Shown one piece after another: positions 43,801 through 53,753 of a stretch of 64,000 nt of DNA. Each line of letters opens with the position of its first letter. Position 1 is the stretch's first letter. The position numbers and the translations under genes are program-made. The DNA is taken from positions 29,279,871-29,343,870 of the forward strand of contig OY747707.1 in the NCBI GenBank assembly GCA_963556495.2, given 5' to 3'. The notes beneath the pieces were generated by a model. It did not search any database and was not told the DNA's origin. It saw only the letters and a list, made by a program, of their open reading frames with translations. This stretch comes from Valencia hispanica. Lineage: Eukaryota > Chordata > Actinopteri > Cyprinodontiformes > Valenciidae.

Positions 43801-46800
43801 ATATATCTCAACTACAGTCATGAAAGTTAATATAAAGTGAGCAACAATTTGTTTTAAATAACAGAATTTTCTTAATACACTGAAAAGCCAAATGAAAAGG
43901 CCCTCAGAATGCAATTACTTTTAAAGATTACCATTAGATAGATATTAGGATTTCAAAAGTAGTTTTTTTTTATCTCCTAAAGGTGAAAGTAAATGAAAAA
44001 TTTTGTGAGGAGGGAAATGGCTCCATATTTCACCCTAATTTAGCTTAAGAGTCCAAAAATGAAAGGTGTCAGATACTCTGAGATAAGGCCAATGCAAAGT
44101 AACATATAACACACAAATATTTAATATGATTCAGAAAGTAAAGCATCGAGATCAGACAAGAAACTCTAGTGACTGACACTGAAAGAGGCAGGTTCGGTGG
44201 AGGTTCACTGCTGGCTTATGTGAGGTTGAAGAAGGAAATTAGTACAGACAGCTGTTCTTAGAGATGACCCAGTTAGACTAGTTGGATCATTTCAGCTTAA
44301 AGAAGAGACATAAAATCATCTCAAATACCTGCTGCTGCAGATGAAGAAAAGTGTAGCTTTCAAAAACCTTTAGGCAATTTGTTATGTAGCTCTGCTTAAT
44401 AATTGTGCATATCCACACAGCAGGAACCTCAGCAAAAGAATGAAGCTATGTTTCCTTTTTCAAGTGTTCATTTTTTAGGTTCAATAGGATTTAAATTGAC
44501 TCAGAGCATTCTGTTTGTTCTATCTGAAAATTAATCCTGGAAAATGCAGTTTGCATTAAATGGCTGTTGCACAGGCAATGCATGATGTAAAATAAGACTT
44601 ATTGTTACTGTTTTATTAATTTAACACAGGGGATCAAATTTCCACACGAGTGTAACCTATTTAGTTTTTGCTTAAAACATTTCAAAAGGCTAGATTAAAC
44701 AGGGAGAGGGATATTTGACCATTTCCGACATCATCCAGAGTTAGTTCCTCTCTTATGCTTTCTTCTAACCTTACATTACAATGCTACTCCCTTACCTGTT
44801 GCTATGCCCCGCCAGTCAGCTGGATAAAATCTATCCTACACAATAAGCATTTTATATGTTTATTCTGATAAACATACTTTTCACTTTATTAATGACATGG
44901 GCTAATTCTGTGTGAAATAAAATAAAGGGTATTCTACATTCTCATCTCAAGCTGCATTAAAATCATATATTTGTATAAAATATATGATATAAAATAATAT
45001 ATAATATTTGTATAAAAATATATCAAATCATATCATATATTTGTTAAAATAAACCAGTTTTTGTAATCTGTAGTCGATTGTTTAACGTCCTGACAAAATG
45101 ATTGACTGTAGAACTTTTTGCAGCGTTGGCAACTAGGGGCTGCGATTCCTTTTTTTTTTATAGGTGATTTGGGTCCAAACAGCCAGGGGGTGCTTGAGAG
45201 AGCGTGTGCTGTGATGTAATGAGGCACATACGTACGCAGGTATGCATGTTCAAGAGGACGAAGTGTTCTCCGTCCGTTAGCCACTAGATAAGCAAAGCTA
45301 GTCAGCCCAGACACCCACAAAAACTCCATGTAAGTCAAAGAAGAAAATAATTTTGTCCAGCGCTACCAAAAGAGCAAAAATGACCTCTGACTTTCGTAGA
45401 GCCTGGACTAACACACGCTTGAACATCACAGTGCACATTTTGCTGACTGCAGTTCCTCTAACAGCCACATAGTAGTAGCACTCTCATCAAACTCTACAGA
45501 GCAACTTTATGTCTCTCATTATAATCAATATAATGAGCCAATGTTATAAATAATGTTTTAAGTATAATAATCAATCAATTATATCCTTTTAGCAGCAGTA
45601 GAATTGTTTTTTCTTTTATGTTGAAAAGTAATTAAATGGTGTTATTAACTGAATGAATACCATGATATGATATTATGATATTTCTTTCATACCATGGCAA
45701 TTTCCTTCTGGTCCATGTGTAACATTCACCCTGTGCAACGGTCTGAAAAACCAGGTGAATAAGTGTGTTGACACATCATGCAAAGTTAAAATGTTGCTTT
45801 AACTTTCTAACAATTTGGTGCTAAAAAGGAGCAGGGACAGATCTTACCAGTGTCCCCTTTCCGTTGACTGTGGTCTTTTCATGGGAATGTCAGGAAGAGT
45901 AAAAAAAAACATCTGCCTTGACACAACAACTCTACACTATGCTCTTGCAGTCTCAACAGAGCAAAACATTACTTAAAAATAAGCCTGTCATACATCAACA
46001 TATGGGAAGAAGCTTCAAGGGACTTTAGCACTCAGTGAAGTGCCCTGACCCTCTAGACAAGGTTAAAACAGCACTGTAGCCTCAAAGATAATCTGTCTAC
46101 TGAAGCACAGACCACACATTCGTAACAGGCTGTACGATTCAGATAGCTAACTTGCACTGATGTTATCTACAGTTTTAAAGGCAATTTTCTTTACCTAAAA
46201 AGAACCAGTATGTAAGTATTTTTCCAAGTTATTGTTTTCAGTAGCATAAACCAAAGCAGCTTTTACAAAAGGTTCAATGAGCAATGCACCCTACTTCAAA
46301 ACTTCATATCAGCTTGTTGTACGATGAGAGAATGGATCTGCTTTGCGTCAAATTAAAATAATCAGCAAGTTGAGAAGGCCATCTGTACACTTTGTATCAA
46401 CTTTGAAATCAATTCAACTTAAGGGTAGCTCTATGTGTCCACACTCCAATGCACAGGGGATTTGATTAATCACATACCCACAAATATTTTGAGTTCTTTC
46501 AGCTTTCAGTATGAGTTTATTTTAATGTCTTAAAAGTAACACTAACACTCTTCTCATCATACAAACTGTGACAACTTGTCAGGGGCACTGACAGCAAGTT
46601 GTCAAATTACATAACATACATCAGAATTCATTGCAATGCTAATCTTATTAAGTCTAAAGTGGACTTGGGGAAGATCATTGAATATGTGGATACCCCATGG
46701 CTGTCCAAAGCTAAAGCATACCGTTACCCTCTTCGCTGCTGATTGTGTCTTCCTACTCCTAGCCAGTGAAAGCAGTACTAGTGCTTTCATATTCAAATTG

Positions 46801-47084
46801 ACAGATACATCCTTCAAAAGTGTTTGCAAAAGGAAAAACTAGTGAAAATCCACCAGCCAGAGACTTTGTTGCCAATTTCCAGTCAACATTTTTTTTAAAG
46901 CTCTGAGCTGCTAAGATCAGTTGTATTGGATTCCGATTTCTCATTAAGATCTAAAGGAATAATCAATAAATTTGAATATTATTTAAAAGTAAATTTTAGT
47001 GACTCAGTTCACAAAGTGAAATACATTATATAGGTTAGTTCCACAGACCGTTTTGAAGCCTTTATTTTTGTTGATTCTGATTAT
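40876..47084. other. Long intron 1 segment without recognised genes
   Basis: About 6.2 kb of AT-rich intronic DNA. Nothing coding is supported. The stretch 45030-45440 (101-codon minus frame, with 'gtgatgtaatgaggcacata') has a distinct composition and may be part of a DNA transposon, but I find no terminal repeats. 44958-45055 is dominated by imperfect 'atatatttgtataaaa' units. Confidence 0.45.
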
Positions 47085-47745
47085 TTTTCCTCTTTTTTTT
47101 TTTTTTTTGCCCGCCACCACCCCCCCTCTTTGGGGGACAACTTTATTTTCAGTTAATATTCATGTATTTATAAAATAATCACTTACCATCAAGCATAGTA
47201 TAATTGTTACTAAAGAAATAAAAGGGGGGGTTTTCCTAAGGTTTACTAAATGTGAAACAAGTAAAATAAACAACATGGAACAAAACAAATATTTACCAAG
47301 ACATAATAACACAAAGAAAACAACAAAAAACAAAATAAAACAAGTGATATGTACATAATCGAATAGATTTAAACATATCAAGATTTAAGCTTGACATCAG
47401 GTAGTTAGTGTATGTGTGTGTTTGTGGGTGTATATGTATGTGTGTGTGTGTGTGCGTGGAAGAAACTATATATTATTTGAGTTAAGAAAAGTTATAAATG
47501 ATTTCCAGGTCTCTTCAAAAGCTGACATATGCTTCCTTTTCTGAGCGTTGATTTTTTCCATTGTGATATATTCAGAAATTAAATGCATCCAGTGAGTAAT
47601 GTGACATGAAGCTTTAGATTTCTAATTTTGGAGGACTACTTTCTTAGCAACAGCTAGAGAAACAAGCAACGCATTTTGGAATTTGGGTGGAATGGCTAAT
47701 TTAGATAGATCTCCTAGTAGACAGAGGGAAGGTGATGATTATTTT
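47085..47745 (-). mobile_element. L1-type LINE 3' end with poly(A)
   Basis: The minus strand reads DLSKLAIPPKFQNALL, LVSLAVAKKVVLQN, a TAG stop where Trp is expected, then KSKASCHITHWMHLISEYIT and MEKINAQKRKHMSAFEETWK to about 47490. LAxAKKxVLxNWKS...W...xxxxMEKI...F-x-ETW is the characteristic end of L1-clade ORF2. The 3' untranslated part runs to an A-run on the minus strand (plus-strand T-run 47093-47108). The copy is strongly 5'-truncated. Confidence 0.82.
47405..47458. repeat. Impure (TG)n microsatellite within the L1 3' UTR
   Basis: tgtatgtgtgtgtttgtggg then tgtgtgtgtgtgtgcgtgg; an imperfect dinucleotide repeat. Confidence 0.9.
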
Positions 47746-47948
47746 TCCTCTTAAAGCTAATGAAAACATGACATTTAGGAGTAGAATATTACTCTAGACC
47801 AAAAGAAGAAAAGTTAATACAGAAAAATCGGCTTGATGAAAAGTATGTTTAATACCTGCTCGAAGGTTGTTATTTTCAAAACTCACATTTAAATCTGACA
47901 AAAAAACATATTCTAATTTATTGTATATGACTGTATAGGTTGGACTAA

Positions 47949-48534
47949 GGGCCCGTCCACACGGAGACGCGTTTCGCTGTATACGTATACATTTTTTATC
48001 GTATTAGCGTTTCGTCCACATGGATCCGGCATTTTGGGAGTCTGAAACCGGGTTCCAAAGTGGATAAATCTGAAAACGACACCCTTGCGGTTTTGTGTGT
48101 ACAGCCAATCCGTATATTTTATGAAACTATGATGTCATCACATCACGTGTCGGCTGCATCACACATAACTGCAACAACAATAATGGCGGACTACATGATT
48201 TTGTTCGTGCTGCAGAAGCTTCTAAGCCTACTAGCTTTATTACAGCAAAATAAATTGCTTTGTTATAAATTTATTCCTCTTGGTTCGTATACAGCGCGCA
48301 AGGTTATGCGCATGCTCAAAGTCTTCTTCTCTGTGTATAGTGTATCTCTGTGGCAGAATTACAGCGCCCCATACTGGTCTGGCATATATACTACACCGTT
48401 TTCAGTCGGTTTCAGTGGTTTCGTGTGTATGCAGACATTTCTTGAGACGGCGCCGTGTTTACGGAATTTTTTTTTTAAAACAAGGGAAAAAAATGATCAG
48501 ATAGGGAACGCACTGGCTTCGTGTGGACGTGGCC
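47949..48534. mobile_element. Harbinger-type MITE
   Basis: The left end gggcccgtccacacggag and the right end (reverse complement ggccacgtccacacgaag) form terminal repeats, flanked by TAA on both sides (47946-47948, 48535-48537), the 3-bp target of PIF/Harbinger elements. 586 bp. The 166-codon plus-strand frame running from 48060 to 48560 crosses the element edge and shows no transposase motif. A hAT origin is the main alternative, but no 8-bp duplication is present. Confidence 0.75.
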
Positions 48535-48922
48535 TAAAATACCTTTTGCTTTCTGGATAAAATGAAAGCTAAAATGTCTTACAGATAAAATTTTTATAAT
48601 GAAATAATATAAAGACTGTTCACAAAAACAACCTAGTTACAGTGCTATCTCTGTATCTCTTAAAAACTACAAATAGTGTCCAATTCTGATTGTAATGGAG
48701 CATCTTTAAGTAAAACCCAACTAAAAGGAAAAACACGTATCTTATGTACACCCTTGCAAGACATCTTTACAAATAATGCACATCATATCAAGATATTTTT
48801 TATACAAGGTTATTTAAAAACACAGGTGTCCAACCTAATATTTGAGAGGAAAATGCTCTTACTTGCTGTTACGTGTTACATGCTTATATAATTCCTTCAC
48901 GTAAAGTAACTATAAATTAGCC
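48535..48922. other. Intron 1 segment without recognised features
   Basis: AT-rich, non-coding. Confidence 0.5.
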
Positions 48923-48926
48923 TTAA

Positions 48927-49480
48927 AGACCCACTCCAATGAAAATCGTGTCTTTCGTGTTGTTAACATGTTCATGTGGCATTTTTCTGATGCCAGAGGA
49001 CATATCTTAAGAAAATTAAGCTCAAAATTGCATTTCTGAGTATTTCTGCTTTCAATTCGCTGTGAATCAGTAGCAGACGCTGAAAGGCGGTCTAAAACAG
49101 ACTGTGCTTGTGATGTGGCAACCGCACTGGGCGGGCTACAAGCCCTGCTCTCCTCTGCCCCGCCGGCTCAGGTTCTGAGGAGTAGAGAAGACGATGGCGG
49201 ATCAACACGTGTGTGCTGTAGCGGGTTACAATGCTGGAGATGACTAGATCTATGTACGTCTTCCTTTTCATCGTCCGAACTGGCATCTGGCTCTAAACTG
49301 TACGGCTGGATAGCTCCAATATTGCACACCATTTTTGTTGCACCAGTAATGCTAGCTTCAGGGTGTGAGGGGTCCCACAACAAAGAGGCAAATTGCTAGT
49401 GAACTACTGCCGCTCTTCTGAAGCTTTGTCCTAGAAAACGGCACAGGTTTTGTGATTTTGGCTAAAAACGGCCTAGCAAT
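48927..49480 (-). mobile_element. Partial TTAA-type DNA element (5' end of 'agacccactcc' family)
   Basis: TTAA (48923-48926) is followed by agacccactccaatgaaaat, a terminus common in fish genomes. The interior includes a GC-rich part with a minus-strand frame (49383 down) containing VCNIGAIQPYSLEPDASSDD. I recall similar 'IQPY-x-FEP' segments in first exons of fish transposon-linked genes. No right terminal repeat was found, so the copy is incomplete. Confidence 0.5.
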
Positions 49481-49504
49481 TTGTATAGCAATATATTCTC
49501 ACAG

Positions 49505-49555
49505 CACTTTGCAAAAAGAGGAAAAAAAAGAAAAAGAAAGAAAAAGAAAAGTCAG
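49505..49555. repeat. Purine-rich (A/G) simple tract
   Basis: aaaaagaggaaaaaaaagaa then aaagaaagaaaaagaaaag; a low-complexity run. Confidence 0.85.
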
Positions 49556-49589
49556 TTAAATCCAATCATGAATACACTAACTATAGGTG

Positions 49590-50050
49590 TTGGGACAAAA
49601 TGCTGTCTACAAGGTTTAAAAGTGTCAATATGTTAATTTTAGATCATTATTTCAGACGTGCATTTGTTTTATCCATCCGAAAGGTCTTCTTTTGGGTTGA
49701 AATCAGAACCTTATGGAGGACAATCAAGTTTTTCTACACCAAGTTTACTCATCCATGTCATTGTAGAGTCTGCTTTGGGCTCTGATGAACACTCCTGTTA
49801 GGGCTGGAAAAGGCCATCCCCAAACTGTTTCCACAAATTTGGGCGGCTGAAAACGTCTCAAATGTCTCGGTAAGCTGAGGCATTAAACATTCATTTGACA
49901 GAGAAAAAACCCCAACAACATAATTCATGCTCTACACCATGCTTTACACTTGACATAATGCACTCAGAGAAGTGCTATTCTTCTGGAAACTGCTAAACAT
50001 GACCTTTACATTGGACTGCCAGACAAATAAGCATGATTCATCACAATCAC
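49590..50050 (-). mobile_element. Degraded Tc1-like element, antisense
   Basis: Antisense blocks: 'ttctacaccaagtttactca' then 'tccatgtcattgtaga' (49732-49767), 'aaggccatccccaaactgtt' (49810-49829), 'atgtctcggtaagctgaggc' (49862-49881), 'ctgccagacaaataagcatg' then 'attcatcac' (50016-50044). These follow the order of a fish Tc1 transposase gene. Deletions and stops remove any frame. Confidence 0.8.
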
Positions 50051-50471
50051 AAATTATTTCAGCAATAAGACCACTTTAATCTGAATAAATAGTGCAAAAC
50101 ACAGGGGATTGAGAACACATTTTTTGAGATCTGCCAAGTCACTGACTGTGGGGCAACATACTTGGATGTCATAAATATAAAATCTAATTCTAGTGTAGGC
50201 ATGAGCCGGTTATCGGTTTCAAGGTATACCGCGGTATGAAAAAGTCAAGGTTTCAAAACCACTAAAATTTTCCGTCATACCGTCCCTGCGGTATAAGCGT
50301 TTTATTTTAGTTTTTTATGTGACGTCTCATCAGGGAGAGATGATGAGAGATGGATCTCTCATGAAGCTGCAGCGTAAAGCGCGTCCCGCCCCCCCGCATA
50401 CCTGCGTTTGTTGTGAAGCGCTGCAAGCTGTGTGATAACTGAACTTTTCCCACCGTCTCTAAGCGGCTTTT

Positions 50472-50639
50472 TGGGAATACTTTCGCTGCCGTAAAAAGCC
50501 AGACGTTCACGGCTTGGAAGAAGAAGGTCGCGCGACGTGCAAAACCTGCTTGAGAACAGTGGCAGCCCGAGGAGACAATACATGGAATATGATAGAGCAT
50601 GTTTGGGAGCAGCACACATCGTTGTATGCTAAATTCAAG
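50472..50639 (+). pseudogene. BED zinc-finger exon of a hAT transposase
   Basis: The open frame reads FWEYFRCRKKPDVHGLEE, then EGRATCKTCLRTVAARGDNT, then WNMIEHVWEQHTSLYAKFK, and ends exactly at AAG|GTAAAG (donor at 50640). All BED-finger landmarks are present: W-x-YF, C-x2-C, the GDNT-x-N motif, and H-x4-H. BED fingers bind DNA and occur at the N-terminus of hAT transposases. Downstream exons have been deleted, so this is an orphan exon. No stop or frameshift is seen in this stretch. Confidence 0.82.
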
Positions 50640-50769
50640 GTAAAGTTAATGCTGTCTTGAAATGAACGAGCGTATTAGCGTCTGACATCAGTGAAAAGAA
50701 CTTGCTACCTTGGCAGATTTGGTAACTACCTTTTCTTCATCTCTATCCTTAGTAACTTTTCTTTAAACT

Positions 50770-50842
50770 GAGGCAGATAATGGTAACTAGCATGCTAATG
50801 ATGATTTATCTTAGCATGCTAATTAGTTACCATATCTGCCTC
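50770..50842. repeat. Long hairpin inside the hAT element
   Basis: gaggcagataatggtaacta (50770-50789), continued by gcatgctaa, pairs with ttagcatgctaa then ttagttaccatatctgcctc (50811-50842) around a loop of about 12 bases. The stem is roughly 30 bp with one or two mismatches. Confidence 0.85.
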
Positions 50843-50993
50843 ACTAAAAAGTGTTTTTTCCTTAAAAAAAAAAAATACAGACATTCAAGATACACATTTT
50901 AGGGCTGTAATCGTAATACCGTGAAACCGTGATATTTTTGGCCACGGTTATCATACCGTCAGAATCTCATACCGGCCCATGCCTATTCTAGTG

Positions 50994-52185
50994 CATGACT
51001 TCTTCAAAATACAACCCTTGTTTATTGCAGTAGGAAAATCTTGCACACATTTTTTTATCCGTTCTTAAGTTTCAATACATGTATCTACTGGGAAATCATT
51101 TATTTTAACAAAATCAAAGATGTAAAAGACAGAGACATCACCACCAAAAATTCATATAAAACAAATTGAATTAAACAGACAGTTACTTGCTAGGGTGGAA
51201 ACAGTAAAAGTAATTAAACACACAAAGAAGAAATAAAAACAAATAAACTAAATTAAATTAAGTAAAATAAGAGTGGAATGACACAGAAAATGAGTACTGA
51301 ACACATAAAGAAAAAAACAGCAAAAAGTGAGCCAGTGAACAATGAGCCTGAGGTGAAGATAACATATTTTCACAACAAACAGCCACAACCAGGTGCTCCT
51401 TACAAGGCAAAAGAATAATCAGAAAATTAAAGGACCACTCTCATTGAGCTTCAGAAAACTTGGTATTAGCAAGCAGTTTTATCCAAGAAAATATTAAGTA
51501 GTGCATTCAACCACCATAGCCTCCACTGCAGAAGAAAAAGCACATTGACACTTGCTTAATGTATGCTGCAGAACATTTTGGCAAGTCACTGAAACCCCTG
51601 GAGGGTCCAGTCTGGTCAGATAATAGCTGAATGGAACTATTTGGATGTCATTGACCACACTATGTTTTAGAGGAGACGTGATACTGCACATCCCCAAAAT
51701 TTTCAAAGCATACTCTTACAGAGCTCCCCAGCGTCAGAAGATGCTATAGCAAAAAAAAAGAAAAAAATATTTTGATTCTTCCTATATGTTTGAACCAGAG
51801 TCACCAATAAATATGGAGGGTGCTATATGTAGCCCCCCTCAAAAAACAAAAAACTTACACAATATAGGCTATTTCTCTGGCACACTTAGTTTTATCAAGA
51901 GTTAAAGGTCATTATTGGTTTTTTCATGAGTCTTTTTCATGCGTCTCCCGACAAATAACAACCAGAAACAGCTCCACTTCATTTTAGAATATTTTCTCAT
52001 TCTCTTACACTATTATGTGTCTTATATAAAATTGTTAATTTCTTTCAACTATCCAACACAAAGCTAGAGAAATTATTCTGATTTTATATTTTTGTAAGAG
52101 TAGAGTATTTTATTATTCTCCAAATAATTAAGTTTTATATAGCTTTAAACCTTTATGTTTTTCTTTAATTCACATCTCTTCCTTA
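50994..52185. other. Intron 1 segment without recognised features
   Basis: AT-rich non-coding DNA; no repeat boundary recognised. Confidence 0.5.
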
Positions 52186-52190
52186 AAAGA

Positions 52191-52484
52191 TGTCAGGGAG
52201 TGTGATGCATGGACCCAAACGCAGACGCCGTGGAAAGGTGGAAAGATATTTATTGGGTGCTGTTGGTGGAGGAGGTGATGATGATGATGGTGACGGCAGG
52301 AACGGAGAGACACAACGGGTAACAGCAGGACAACACACCATGGAGACGTCTACACAATGATCTGGGGCTGAGTGAGGGGAAGTGACATGTTATAAAGGCA
52401 GAAGGTAAGGAGGATCAGGTATGGATGATTGAGAGACACAGGTGAGGAAAATGATGAGGTGGGGGTAAATAGGGCAGCATGACA
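52191..52484 (-). repeat. LTR (3' LTR in the element's orientation)
   Basis: Direct repeat of 53454-53748. It contains the 'gatatttattgggtgctgtt' block (AATAAA on the minus strand) and a 'gatgatgatgatgg' simple run. Confidence 0.92.
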
Positions 52485-53453
52485 GGACCCCCCCTTTAAA
52501 GGCGGATTCCAGACGCCGTGGAAAAAAGAGAGAAGAAAAAAAAGGAAGCACCCTTGCCAGGGTGGGTAAAGGGAGCCCATGGAAGGAGGGCCCAAGTCTC
52601 TGTGGGTACGCCCCTGGAAGTCTGGCGGACGGCCAGGTGGGCGGCCCCTGAGGACCTGGAGGTCTGGCGGATGGCCCTGGTGGAATCCTCTGCCTGGACA
52701 GCGATAAGGCGGATGGCCCGGTGGTCCTCCTATGAGGACCCGGAGATCTGGCGGACAGCCGGATGGACGTCCCGTTGCCAGGCTGAGTTCTGGCAGATGG
52801 CCCAGTGGTCCTCTTCTGAGGACCAGGCAGTAGCTAAGAAGCTTGACTGGTCGGTGGCGAAGAAGAGGCCTGGCCGGTGGAGCTGAATCTGGCGGCGCGG
52901 AGGTCAGCTGTGAAGAGTCTGGCGGCGCGGAGGCCGGCTGAAAAGAGACTGACAGCGCGGCCGACAGTAGTCGGCGGCAAAGAGGCTCCAGCGACAAGGA
53001 AGGGTCCTCCATGACCCTCCCTGGGACCTCTAGCGACAGGGACGGGTCCTCCATGACCCTCCGTGGGAGCTGCCAGAAAGACAGCAGCCATGATGGCGGC
53101 AGGCTCTGGGACTGGAACAGGCTCTGGGACTGAGCAGGCAGAGACTGACTTTGAGGCTGAACCTGAAGCCAGCGGGCTGACTGGAAGGACTGGTCTCGAC
53201 GGGCTGGGAGCGGCTGGCGGTGCCACGTCAGCTGCTTCCTCCTCCTCGAAGGCCGTTACCCTGCGGCGGTACATTTGTCGGTGAGGAGGCGGAGGAGGAG
53301 GTCGGTACCTCCACGGACCCACGCTGGAAGGAGTGTGCAACACCTTCCACGCCATGTAGATCCAGTTCTCCAGCAGCCAACCCCAGAAATCCCGGTGTAG
53401 GCTGGAGCTTTCCCAGCCGTCTGCTGGGTCCATTCTTTCTGGCCGGATCATTC
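52485..53453 (-). other. Internal region of the LTR element with proline-rich open frames
   Basis: GC-rich. Two overlapping minus-strand frames (53511-52834 and 53054-52350, 225 and 234 codons) are Pro/Ala/Ser- and Gly-rich with repeated units such as GPPGHPPD and RPPGRPPD, reflecting an imperfect tandem repeat of about 30-60 bp ('ctggcggatggcccggtgg' variants, 52620-52860). One frame begins near ALPDRMIRPERMDPADG, where MDPAD recalls the start of gag in sushi-type Ty3/gypsy elements. No retroviral enzyme domain is present. I do not annotate a functional protein. Confidence 0.6.
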
Positions 53454-53748
53454 TGTCAGGGAGTGCGATGTGTTGCATGGACCCAAACGCAGACGTCGTG
53501 GAAAGGTGCAAGGATATTTATTGGGTGCTGTTGGTGGAGGAGGTGATGATGATAATGGTGATGGCAGGAACGGAGACAGAACGGGTAACAGCAGGACAAC
53601 ACACCATGGAGACATCTACACAATGATCTGCCGTTGAGTGAGGGGAAGTGACTGGCTATAAAGGCAAAAGGTAAGGAGGCCGGTGTGGATGATTGAGAGA
53701 CACAGGTGAGGAAAATGACGAGGAGATGTTGAATAGGGCAGCATGACA
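53454..53748 (-). repeat. LTR (5' LTR in the element's orientation)
   Basis: Direct repeat of 52191-52484; ends gcagcatgaca followed by the aaaga duplication. Confidence 0.92.
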
Positions 53749-53753
53749 AAAGA

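Larger units (their letters stand above)
50196..50985 (+). mobile_element. hAT element with an intact BED-finger exon
   Basis: Ends: taggcatgagccggttatcg on the left, reverse complement taggcatgggccggtatgag on the right. The 8-bp target duplications ttctagtg (50188-50195 and 50986-50993) are perfect. Length 790 bp. It keeps a BED zinc-finger exon with its splice donor (50472-50639) and a long hairpin (50770-50842), but no catalytic domain. The identical duplications and tidy ends suggest a fairly recent insertion. Confidence 0.93.
52191..53748 (-). mobile_element. Non-autonomous LTR retrotransposon with both LTRs
   Basis: Two direct repeats (52191-52484 and 53454-53748), each TGTCAGGG...GCATGACA, flanked by 5-bp target duplications aaaga (52186-52190 and 53749-53753). 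On the minus strand the order is correct for transcription: TATA-like ctttataa, then AATAAA in each LTR, and a polypurine tract (AAAGGGGGGGTCC) directly before the downstream LTR (plus-strand 52485-52500). The internal region is only about 970 bp and has no gag, protease or reverse-transcriptase motif, so the element must have been mobilised in trans. The two LTRs differ at many sites by eye, so it is not very recent. Confidence 0.93.

Noticed and set aside
45033..45338. 101-codon minus-strand frame as a gene
   Set aside because: No domain and includes a low-complexity poly-Lys stretch from a T-run; more likely part of an unclassified repeat.
48060..48560. 166-codon plus-strand frame
   Set aside because: Mostly inside a Harbinger-type MITE, extends past its right edge, and shows no transposase motif.
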